Assembly: GCA_018524725.1 (NCBI GenBank)
Contig: JAEUWP010000188.1
Span: 1-64,000 of the forward strand
DNA length: 64,000 bases
Source: Podaxis mareebaensis
Lineage: Eukaryota; Basidiomycota; Agaricomycetes; Agaricales; Agaricaceae
Reading direction: 5' to 3'
Below, piece after piece: positions 10,290 to 19,887 of the stretch. A model generated the notes under the pieces. The model saw nothing but the letters and a program-made list of their open reading frames with translations, made no database searches and was not told the DNA's origin. Every line of letters begins with the position of its first letter. Position 1 is the stretch's first letter. The translations under genes and the position numbers were made by a program.

Positions 10290-11248
10290 TCAAGCATTCT
10301 TCCCATCCATGGCACTTTCCACCGCTTCCCCGACCCACTTCTCAAACGCCTCCTGGTCCATGGTCCCCTGTTCGTCAAAGAACGCGGTATAGCTCTGCGA
10401 CACCTTGGTCTTTCCCTTCGCGAGCAGGGATTTGCCTGCATTGGTGGAACGGACGTATGCGATGGAGAGGGTGTATGCTGGTGGCGTGGATGTTGGGTTC
10501 GTCTTGGTTGGTTTGGTCGCGGGTTGGGTTTTGGATGAGAGGGTGATGCGTTCGGTGATGATCTGTGTGATGTCAGTCAGACGGTCGGTATCAGGGAAAG
10601 AGAAGGAGGATAGGGAGTAAACAAAGCGATCACTTACACGTTTGGAGAACGTTTTCCGCTTCCCCATGAACACCGTATCACCCTCAATAAAGTACGCGTA
10701 CAGTGTTTGTATCGTCGTCAACACAACATACCTAGCCAGACACTCATCAGAACAACATCTACGAGTCAAGGCACAACGAACTCACAAAATAACACCAAAC
10801 CAAACGACCGGCTTTGACTGTTCAAATTCCACCTTCCAGCCATACAATGCTGTACCAGCGGCGACGAATACACTCAACCAGCCCAACCCAAGTCGTACAT
10901 CCGTATGCACATGAATTTGTTTGAACAGTTCCGGACGGGCGAGATACTGTGTGGATTTAACCCAGGTCCACGTCATAGATTGTCACACAGGGTGAGGAAG
11001 CCCCAAGAGTTAAAACTTTGCAGTCAGGTTACACAGTTCATGAACGCTTGAGAATCTAGAAAACGCACGCGCTTGACGGTGTCGTCACAAGCATTTTTGA
11101 GTTCTGTCAGGTTTGCGTTGTTGACTTTGACTACGTCTCGATCTTCAGGTGGTACGGGAATAGCAAGCGGTCCTGTGGGCCTGTCTGGAGGCTCTGATGT
11201 CGCCCGTTGTTGGTCGTTGTGGTTAGGTTGTTTGACGTCCTTGGCCAT
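10290..11248 (-). CDS. SPC2: Signal peptidase complex subunit 2 (SPC25-type)
   Basis: A non-catalytic subunit of the ER signal peptidase complex, which supports cleavage of signal peptides at the translocon. Joining exons gives an N-terminal VNNANLTELKNACDDTVKR, then YLARPELFKQIHVHTDVRLG, a first membrane segment (WLSVFVAAGTALYGW), a second (VVWFGVILYVVLTTIQTLYAY), then a cytosolic domain ending FEKWVGEAVESAMDGKNA. The HTDVRLG block followed by two membrane helices is typical of SPC25/SPCS2. Proposed introns: 10947-11068 (GTGCGT..CACAG), one near 10735-10786 (GTGAGT..CTAG) and one near 10565-10640. The length, about 200 residues, fits the family. The start at 11248 is the first ATG of the frame. 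Confidence 0.92.
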
Positions 11249-11587
11249 GGTGGAGATATTGAGACCTGTGAAGGGTATGATTTGATTATGTGGCCGTTTT
11301 TAGGAGAATTAGAAGCGAGGGAACATAGGGGAGGGATGACGGACGTGAGCACCGCGACGTGTCCCATGCCGTGGTCTTTGCCACACGTGAGCCTCCTATT
11401 ATGAGATCTTATTCCCACGTCAGGACATTGTGTCGCGTGATATCAAAAGCAGTCCGCTCAAGGAATATCCGTTTTAACCGAGTGCAATTAATACGAAGTA
11501 ATGTTCAACAATAATACAAATATGCAGTACAAGCCGAAACCACGATGAATGGAAAGCAGTGAGAAAAGGAAAAGGACATGTAGCAGT
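11249..11587. other. Intergenic stretch between SPC2 promoter and H2A 3' end
   Basis: A short gap of 339 bases between two minus-strand genes. It should contain the SPC2 promoter and the H2A 3' UTR. Nothing else is recognisable. Confidence 0.6.
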
Positions 11588-12202
11588 CTAAAGCTCCTGG
11601 CTGACGCCCTCGTCCTTCTTGCCTTTTGATGACTTGGATGGGAGCAATTCCTGTAGGAGGAAATGTGAATTGTGGTCTAGCGAGTAGTGTGAACAAGTGT
11701 AAACTTACGGGAGCAATGTGGGGGACAACACCACCCTGTGAGATGACGACGTTTCCGAGGAGTTTATGAAGCCTTCACAACAAGTCAAAAAGTCGCTTGT
11801 GCGAAGAGGGGAAAAAAAGACGCACTCTTCGTCATTCCGGATAGCAAGCTGTAGGTGACGTGGCACAATACGTTGCTTCTTGTTATCGCGTGCTGCATTG
11901 CCAGCAAGTTCGAGAATTTCAGCAGCAAGGTACTCGAGGACTGCGGCGAGGTACACTATACACCATTCCATCAGCTTGAAGTCCCCTCGACAAGTGGAAG
12001 AAGAGTCCAGATAGGCAGACCGCAGGAAAATGTGCTTACCAGGTGCACCAGCGCCGACACGCTGTGCGTAGTTGCCCTTTTTCAAGAGACGATGGACACG
12101 ACCGACAGGGAACTGAAGACCCGCCTTTGCCGATCGGGATTGAGATTTAGAATCGGAACCAGCCTTGCCTCCAGACTTTCCAGCCTTTCCTTTGCCAGAC
12201 AT
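11588..12202 (-). CDS. HTA1: Histone H2A
   Basis: Core nucleosome histone that pairs with H2B. The protein has a basic N-terminus ([15 protein letters not shown]), the H2A signature [66 protein letters not shown], then [20 protein letters not shown] and the tail [10 protein letters not shown]. The C-terminal SQEL carries the SQ(E/D) phosphorylation site that fungi use as their gamma-H2A DNA-damage mark on canonical H2A. Three short introns interrupt the gene (about 11651-11708, 11774-11826 and 11953-12039). It is divergent from H2B across 346 bases, the usual arrangement for coordinated S-phase expression. Confidence 0.97.
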
Positions 12203-12548
12203 TGCAGATCAGATAATTAAGGGTATTGGACGGTTGGTTGGGGGTTGGGAATAGAGCGACTGGGTAGAGATGAAGGGTGTGCGGAAGGGTGTGCGGCGGT
12301 ATTTATATCGCGCAGCGAGTCATGCAACACGATCACGTGAAATTCACGCCTGCGCGTTTGCTGCAATCAACAATCAACGACGGGCCTTGGAGTCATCAAC
12401 ATTCGCGCCTGCGCAAACACTCACAAACCGACGCGTCTGTATTTATACACTCATCCCCCATCGCCCAAATGTTCCACAATCTTCGTCGTCGCCCACCACC
12501 CACCTTCCCACTTTAACCTCCCCCCACCCCTTGCTTTTATCTGTTGCA
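12203..12548. promoter_or_regulatory. Shared divergent H2A/H2B promoter
   Basis: The 346 bases between the two ATGs hold one TATTTATA-type box about 100 bases from each start: 12300-12308, serving H2A on the minus strand, and 12439-12447, serving H2B. Between them lie two copies of ATTC(A/G)CGCCTGCGC, at 12342-12355 and 12401-12414, plus a CACGTG palindrome near 12334. The mirrored layout fits a bidirectional cell-cycle promoter. I infer that the repeated motif is the shared activator site. Confidence 0.8.
12342..12414 (+). repeat. Duplicated 14-bp histone promoter motif
   Basis: ATTCACGCCTGCGC at 12342-12355 and ATTCGCGCCTGCGC at 12401-12414 differ at one base, with starts 59 bases apart. 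They are the only such motif I noticed between the two TATA boxes. The factor that binds them is unknown. Confidence 0.75.
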
Positions 12549-13151
<603 letters not shown>

Positions 13152-13459
13152 ACGGATGTTCTATTTTTGCTTTCTTTTTGTTGATTTGTTCATGGCTGTA
13201 CATCACTGTATTTATTCTAATCTACTTATCATGTCTCTTTCGTCATGTTCCCACGGTGCTTTGCTGTCAGTTTCTTTGTGAGGACAATAGGCCATACCTC
13301 AGTGCCACACGTATCAGCTTCGATCCTTTATCGCCGTCTATCACGACAAGTAAGTAGTCTTTTGTTGTATTTCCTCCACTCGCGTTGAGAATTTTCAGTC
13401 TCAAAGCCAGTAAGATATTCTTGCCATCGATCTATCTCCCTTAGCCCCTAGAAGCAACT

Positions 13460-15985
13460 ATGGCCCGCCCAAAACGCATAGTCAATCCCGACCCAAACTT
13501 GGACTCAGTCTCTACTTCTTCCGGTTGCCTTGGTCCATTCTCCCCGTCGCCAATGCGACTGCCACCGAGTGACAGACCACTCCCAACCCCAGCCGAACAA
13601 GGACCCACCTCCCCTTCTTCTACTCCAACTTCAATTCTCCACCCTAATTCAACCTCTACCCCAACCATGGCTCCAAACCCAACCTCCACACGAACCTTAC
13701 CATCAGCACCACCTCCAACCCACAAACTCGCACGCAAATCTCGGTCAAAGCTAAACCTCAAGTCATCATCATCATCATCAGCATCATCATCATCACCAAC
13801 CACCACCACACTCAAGCCCAAGCGCTCAACCGCAATCCTCAAATCCTCCCCACCCCCAGCACCCTCTCCATCCTCAACCATCCTCGCACGCCGCGCACAC
13901 AACTCCACAAACGCACACATCAACAAACTCCCACCCGAACTCCTCTCAACGATTTTCTTACTACTCACATCGTCCCTTCCTTCACCGTCCTCTACAACTT
14001 ACGTCTACTCAACTTGCGCGGCGGCAACTTCAGGCCCGACTAAATCCTTCCTACCATCCACACCTCACACCGTCTCTCCACGTCTGATTTCCCAAGTATG
14101 TCACTTCTGGCGGTGTGTAGCGTTAAACGAACCACTCCTCTGGGCACGCACTCTGAACCTCCGAGAAGGTCCGAAATGGATCCTGGAGACACTTCGAAGA
14201 AGCGGGGAATGTGTTATCGACGTTGTTGGGTTATGTGATAACCGAAGCATCGGTGCCGGCACCGGTTCAGGTTTGAGTGCGCACGCGAACGGCGGTGGTG
14301 GGGGTAGGAATGGGGGAGATAGTAGAGCGAGAGGAGGAGGGGGAGTGGGGAGTGGGAGCGTTCTTGGTGTTATTCTTCGCGAGTTGAAGAGGATAAGGAG
14401 GTTACATTTGACGATTGAGAGGAAGGATGATTGGAGGGTTGTCGTGGATTGTTTGAGCCGGAGTGAGGCACCTGTGTTGGAGAGTTTGGCGATTAAGAGT
14501 TTGGTGAGGAGGGTTGCGCTGCCTGGGTTGGCTGTGGGTTCATTTGGTGGTGGTGGTGCGTTGGGAGAGCATGGGGCTGGGCTGGGTGAAGGAACGTTTG
14601 GGGGGTGGCAAAGTGGATTTGGGGGTGCGTTTGATAGAAGGTTTGGGAATGGTGGAGGAGGGGAAGATGTGATGAGACTATCGGAGGGGCTGTTTAGAGG
14701 CTCTGCGCCGATGTTGAAGAACCTTTCGTTGGCGATGGTCGCGCTTGGTACAGGTGTATCGTTACCCTGGCTGTCGAGGTTGACGACGCTCCAGGTGACG
14801 GACCTCGAAGACAACTACCTCATGTCCGTCTGGGAATGGCTCTCGATCGTTCGTCAAACACCTCTCTTGGAAAAACTGGTCCTCCGGAGCATATTCGCGA
14901 ACGAGGTCCCACCAGATTCACCTGAAGACGCGTCGAAAGTGGTACTCAAGAAACTCAAAAGCGTGGAACTGAGGGGGACAATGATGGAGTGTTGTGAGTT
15001 CTTGGAGAGGTTAGTTGTTCCCGGAGAGTGTAAGATTCACATGGACGCGAAGCGGGCGAATAATGCGCATGCGGCCGGGATGTTGAGTGAGTTTTTGAGG
15101 GAGAGGAAAATGAGAGTGGAGAATATGGAAGGGATATTAAAGACGCCACAGGAGACGATAAGGGAGGCGAGGGAGATGGAGAGGAAGAGGAGATGTTTGC
15201 TTGTGCATCTGTCGACGTATGAACTGCACATGAAGATCACGGAAGTAGTTGGGGAGGGTCTGGAGAGGGATGAGAGATGCGCGGGGGAGGTGGACCAGAG
15301 CGTGGTGGCAGGGGATGAGGGTGACTGCGTGGTGAATTTGTTGCTTGCATTCGGGTCTGCGGACCAGAGCGAGGAGAGGCATAGGTTGGTGATGGATATC
15401 TTCGATACGTTGACCCAAGCGCTCCAGATGGTGTACGAAGATAAAGGAGGCTTCGACTCGCTCAACTTGTCGTTGTTTGGGCTGAGGGATGGGATCAGAT
15501 TCTGGGAGTCGCATCTCATTCAATTCCTGGCGAGGTTAGATCGGGTGGAGCATTTGCAGGAGGTGTCAGGGTATACTGCGAGTGTGCTGTTTCCGATACT
15601 CGTGCAGTCGCCTCTGCAGCAACAGCATGGACGCCGGCCGTCGGTTGCGTCGATCGCGAGTACGAGCTCGAGTCCATCGGAGCGATACAGGCAGAATGTG
15701 CTGTTGCCTTCACTTCAGCGGATTACCCTCGCGTTTGTCGAGTTCAGCACGAATGTGGACGATGAGTTCGAGGCATGCTGCGATGTGCGCGCTGTCCCAG
15801 ATTTCGTACGGCGGAGGCATGGGCTTGGGAAGGAAGTTGGAGGGATCAGTGTTGTGCGGCAGCGGACGCTGAAGCTGGGATTTGAATGCTGCAGCGGTCC
15901 GCGGTGGATTCTAGATGAACTGAAGCGACGTAGTGTAGAATATCGACTTGGCTGGGCGTGTGATTTCGAGGAGATTAATAATTAA
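13460..15985 (+). CDS. F-box protein with leucine-rich C-terminal region
   Basis: A single-exon protein of 841 residues. The first 150 or so are disordered and rich in Ser, Pro and Thr, with a serine run. An F-box follows at about 153-235 (INKLPPELLSTIFLLLTSS, then SQVCHFWRCVALNEPLLWA), the segment that would bind Skp1 in an SCF ubiquitin ligase. The rest has irregular leucine-rich stretches and glycine-rich inserts at about 270-290 and 365-410, and ends near FEEINN. Agaricomycetes have many F-box proteins of this type, and the target cannot be inferred. The start lies 308 bases after the H2B stop. An antisense ORF at 14101-14814 is a shadow of its glycine-rich part. Confidence 0.85.
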   Translation: MARPKRIVNPDPNLDSVSTSSGCLGPFSPSPMRLPPSDRPLPTPAEQGPTSPSSTPTSILHPNSTSTPTMAPNPTSTRTLPSAPPPTHKLARKSRSKLNLKSSSSSSASSSSPTTTTLKPKRSTAILKSSPPPAPSPSSTILARRAHNSTNAHINKLPPELLSTIFLLLTSSLPSPSSTTYVYSTCAAATSGPTKSFLPSTPHTVSPRLISQVCHFWRCVALNEPLLWARTLNLREGPKWILETLRRSGECVIDVVGLCDNRSIGAGTGSGLSAHANGGGGGRNGGDSRARGGGGVGSGSVLGVILRELKRIRRLHLTIERKDDWRVVVDCLSRSEAPVLESLAIKSLVRRVALPGLAVGSFGGGGALGEHGAGLGEGTFGGWQSGFGGAFDRRFGNGGGGEDVMRLSEGLFRGSAPMLKNLSLAMVALGTGVSLPWLSRLTTLQVTDLEDNYLMSVWEWLSIVRQTPLLEKLVLRSIFANEVPPDSPEDASKVVLKKLKSVELRGTMMECCEFLERLVVPGECKIHMDAKRANNAHAAGMLSEFLRERKMRVENMEGILKTPQETIREAREMERKRRCLLVHLSTYELHMKITEVVGEGLERDERCAGEVDQSVVAGDEGDCVVNLLLAFGSADQSEERHRLVMDIFDTLTQALQMVYEDKGGFDSLNLSLFGLRDGIRFWESHLIQFLARLDRVEHLQEVSGYTASVLFPILVQSPLQQQHGRRPSVASIASTSSSPSERYRQNVLLPSLQRITLAFVEFSTNVDDEFEACCDVRAVPDFVRRRHGLGKEVGGISVVRQRTLKLGFECCSGPRWILDELKRRSVEYRLGWACDFEEINN

Positions 15986-16075
15986 TTAATTAACTTGCTT
16001 ATTCCATATTGGGAGCCACGTATATCCCTCAACTCACCTTTTGCCATCCACTCGACTTGACACGGCCTGGAGCCA

Positions 16076-16896
16076 ATGCACTCCTTCGCCCTCTCGCTTC
16101 TCTTCTCTCTCTTCTCCCTTCTCATCGTCGTTCCTCAGCCAGCACACGGCATAAAATTCTCTCTCCAGGCTTTCCGCTATCCTCCCGCCAAGTGCATATG
16201 GAACGCCGCCCATCCGAACACGCTTGTCATTGTCACGGCTAATGTGGGGCCAGGGGACAACCAGAGGGTGGATATTGAGATTGTGGACTCGTCGCCACAG
16301 AAGAATGTGTATCTGAGTAAAAAGGGGATCAAGGGCGAGTCGCGGCTGGCGATTACTACGCATGGGGAGGGCGAGGTCGGAGTCTGTTTGAGGAATTACA
16401 TTGAGGGTGGTGAGTAGCCAGGTTCATTATAGAAAGGCGTGTGTTGACGGCCTGGCAGACGTGCCGTATGACAAGGCGTCCAAATTGTCGAGGGTTGTTG
16501 ACTTGGATGTGGATATTGGCGCCGATGCCGTTGACTACAAGTATGTGCTTTGGTTTCGTGTGAAGGTGCCGTGCTAATGGCGAGGTTGTCAGTGCCATTG
16601 CCAACCAAGAGTCGTTATCGAGTCTGGAGACTGAGATGCGCAAGCTGGAGGGAGTTGTCAAGGAGATTCTGGATGAAATGGAATACCTCAAGCGACGAGA
16701 AGAACGCTTCACTTCAACGAACAGTATGTTCTCTATCAGCGATCGCTCCCAGCCACGTCTAATGCTCGTCATAGCCTCCACAAATATCCGTGTGCAAAAT
16801 TTTGCGTGGTTCTCCATCTTTTCGCTTGCTGCACTTGGCGTCTGGCAGATTTTGCACCTGCGCGCGTACTTTAAGCGCAAGTATCTCATCGACTAG
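16076..16896 (+). CDS. ERV25: p24-family cargo receptor (emp24/gp25L, delta type)
   Basis: A type I membrane protein of COPII/COPI vesicles that helps cargo and coat recruitment between ER and Golgi. It has a signal peptide (MHSFALSLLFSLFSLLIVV, cleavage near AHG), a GOLD domain with paired cysteines (KCIW and VCLRNYIEG), a coiled coil (LETEMRKLEGVVKEILDEME, LKRREERF), a membrane helix (FAWFSIFSLAALGVWQILHL) and a cytosolic tail AYFKRKYLID with the aromatic plus basic signals for COPII and COPI. Introns are at about 16411-16459, 16541-16592 and 16724-16775. It starts 90 bases after the F-box gene stop. Confidence 0.93.
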
Positions 16897-17199
16897 CTTT
16901 AGGTTTCATTGCTACTGTACCTACTTTTCCAATTATTTTATTCGTTTTCCTGGAAAACAAACTAAAATTGAGTCAATGGATTACATAATCCACAACATTT
17001 GCTCAATGGGACCGTCATCGCATCTTATTCAACAACCACCACCGGTGCAACGCCGCACAACGGACCACCCACCGTCGACGCTAGCATCGACAACCCGCCA
17101 CCAGGGGAGAAGAGCGCAGCTGTACGGGCCACAGCTTGGCTTTCTCAATAACCACCCGTCCGGCCTCAGGGCCTCTGCTATAACCAGATCCCCTCACCC

Positions 17200-19371
17200 A
17201 TGGCCACCAAGGAGGACCAGGAGACCCTACGATTGCTTGTGCAATATGTCTCCAGAGCTTTCTACGAGCCCAAGTACACCATCATCATGGACCAGCTTGC
17301 CCGGCACCCGGTGTAAGTATACATGGAGTCCCCTATGATTTTTTCTTTGATTCTCTATGCTCGAACGCCTGTCCTTTGCGCTCCTTTTATTCCTCTCATA
17401 GCCCGGATTTTTTGTGTTGTCTCCACCCCCCCATCTTGTGTAACCGTTTTCTGTCTGTATTAACATGTTCTTTGCTTCTTTGCCGGACGTTTACAGCCTC
17501 AAAGACGATGATCTTGCGGGTAGAATGGGCCTCCAACCTAAAGAGCTGAATAAAGTCATCGCCGTGCTCAGTAACGACTGTCTTGTTAAAGTGCAAGTAC
17601 CATTCCATGGACCCCGCCCGGATGGAACTGCATGCTGAAGTTACATGCTTCCCCTTTTTTGCAGTTATAGGCAGAACGAGCTGAAAGAAGGCGCGCAGCG
17701 GTCTGTTGGGAAACAGTACTACTACATCGACTATCAGCACTTTTGCAATGTCGTAAAATGGAGGGTTGCGAAAATGAGGCATATCATTGATTCCTCGTTA
17801 CGCAATGTACGTCGTCTTTTTTGCCCCGCCTGCTCCTCGCCCTCTCCTCCTGTATCTCGCTTACTTACCTTGGACCCTTCATATAGGAATTGGACAATAA
17901 AGGATATGTGTGCACCCTCTGTAAACAATCCTACTCGCCGCTTGACGCCGACAAGTTGATGGACTTTGTGAGAGGGTTGATGGTGTGCGAGATTTGTCAT
18001 GCAGAGGTGGTGGATAATGAGAACGCGGAGAGTGTGCAGGGGAGTAAAGACCGGATGCAGCGGTTTAACCACCAGATGAGGTTTATCAGAGAGGGTTTGC
18101 AGAAGAGCGAAGCAATGGTACTACCTGCGTACGTTACCCTCCCTCCACAATCTCCTTTCAACCCCCCCCCTTAGACTCACACCCTACGCCATATGTAGAT
18201 TCGACGTGGCGGCATGGGTCAAGAATCACGCCACAGAAGCCGACAAACAAAAATCCTCACAAACACAAGGAGGACTCAAAGTGGCAGGTTCGGACCCGAA
18301 CAAGAAAGAAGACGAGGGAATTGGGATTATGATGGCTATGGATAAAGACGAATCGACACGTCGACTGGAACGAGCAGCCGAGGCTGAGTTGAAGAGGCAG
18401 CAAAATGCACTCCCGGCATGGCATTTGAAGAGTACGATTACGGGTGACTTGACTGCGTTGGGGATTCAGGAGAATGCGAGGGCGGAAGCGGCTGCTGCCG
18501 CTGCGATGATGGCTACTGGGTCGAATGATGATATTTTGAGAGGGTTGGGTGTTGTTGGGGCGTCTTCGAGGAGTAGTGCTGTTGAGTCGAGTTCAGTTAT
18601 GGGTTTGGGAGCGGCGAATGGAGTGGAGGAGGAGAAACCGAAGGTTGGGCAGGATGATGCGGATTGTGAGTTTCTTTCCTTTTCCTTCGGTTTTGTTCTA
18701 GAACTGATAACATGGTTTAATTAGATTATGACCAATATTACGCTTCATTAGCGGCCTCAACAAATGTCTCTACGCAACCCACACCGACGCCGACAGCAAC
18801 AGGCAATTCTAACCCCTCCGAAATCGGTGACTACAACATCGAAGTCGAGGAAGAGGAAGATCGGAAACCAAACATTGAATACCTTGATTCGTTAAACGAG
18901 TACCGGAAACGGTCAAGGTCGAAGGAGGATGATGGGACAACAGCGGTGGCAAAGGCTGCAAAGGTGGCCAAGTTGAGTCCGGAGTCGAGTGTGAATGGTC
19001 TAGCTACGAATGGCGTGGGCGGTGTGAATGGTGCGAACGGTTTGAATGGACATGTGGACGCGAATGGGAATGGGGTGGGTACGCCGGTGAAACAAGAGGA
19101 TGTGAATGGGTATGGTGGGTATGAAGATGTGGGTATGGCCGAGGGGTACGGGTATGAAGCCGGTGAGGGCGGGGCGCTACAGGATCCAGAAGATGATCCT
19201 ATTGTTTACGGTGCGTGTACACGTTTTGCTATCTCTCAAGGCTCAAACGCTGATTGGAATGCAGTTAATGGCAAACCTGTCCCATACTCGAAAGTAACGG
19301 AAGAAGACCATGAGCTCATGACGCCAGACGAGTATACGGCGTATTTCGAGATCATGCAGTCCAGATCTTGA
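17200..19371 (+). CDS. TFA1: Transcription initiation factor TFIIE, alpha subunit
   Basis: Large subunit of TFIIE, which joins the RNA polymerase II preinitiation complex and recruits TFIIH. Spliced exons give an N-terminal winged helix (LRLLVQYVSRAFYEPKYTII; DDDLAGRMGLQPKELNKVI; GKQYYYIDYQHFCNVVKWRV), a C4 zinc ribbon (YVCTLCKQSYSPLDADKL, then MVCEICHAEV), a helical stretch (AAWVKNHATEADK), an alanine-rich and then acidic region (IEVEEEEDRKPNIEYLDSL), a glycine/asparagine-rich stretch and a C-terminal VNGKPVPYSKVTEEDHELM. About six short introns interrupt it, at roughly 17313, 17595, 17807, 18129, 18665 and 19210. The start at 17200 is the ATG directly before the winged helix. Confidence 0.93.
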
Positions 19372-19887
19372 ACCTCTTGTACATGCATAACATACCCCAC
19401 TACGTTCACTCTCGTTTTTACCCGTTCCTCGTCCTCGTCGAGCTCCGAGTCTTCTTCCGTCCATGATACTTTCACTTGCGCTACCCATACATGTTCACTG
19501 ACGGCCAGGAGGCGGTTACCGGGGTGTATCTTGGAGGCTCAGATGGGTATGGGTCTTTTTGTGTTTTCGACTTGTACGCTTGGATGCGCTGTCGGCTATT
19601 TTTTCAATGTTTTCCTATTTTGTACATAGATCTAGTGCATGTAACAATTCTAAGTAGTGTATTCCCCACTCTAATAAATGTGCATTTTTCCCTTCCCCAA
19701 CCCACGGCGTGCCCTGTCTACCGGTCTGAAGTCTAAATTGTCCGAAAGGATGCGGCCGCATGGGGGTGACTGAACGAATGATACAGTACGTACAACACCG
19801 GCGAGAAGTTGAAAGAGTATTACGGAATTTGAGCTTCGCTGGCTGCTGGACTGCATTTGGATGATGCATACCTCAAGAGGCAGGGTA
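19372..19887. other. Convergent 3' region between TFA1 and the PPR-like gene
   Basis: These 516 bases should hold the 3' UTRs of two convergent genes. AATAAA-like sequence is present on the plus strand near 19673 (taataaatg). No further gene is seen. Confidence 0.6.

Noticed and set aside
13441..13968. 175-codon minus-strand ORF rich in Asp and Gly
   Set aside because: Antisense to the serine/proline-rich start of the F-box protein; the Asp run comes from the serine-codon repeat.
14101..14814. 237-codon minus-strand ORF
   Set aside because: It mirrors the glycine-rich part of the F-box gene, has Pro/Ser-biased composition and no family-like sequence.
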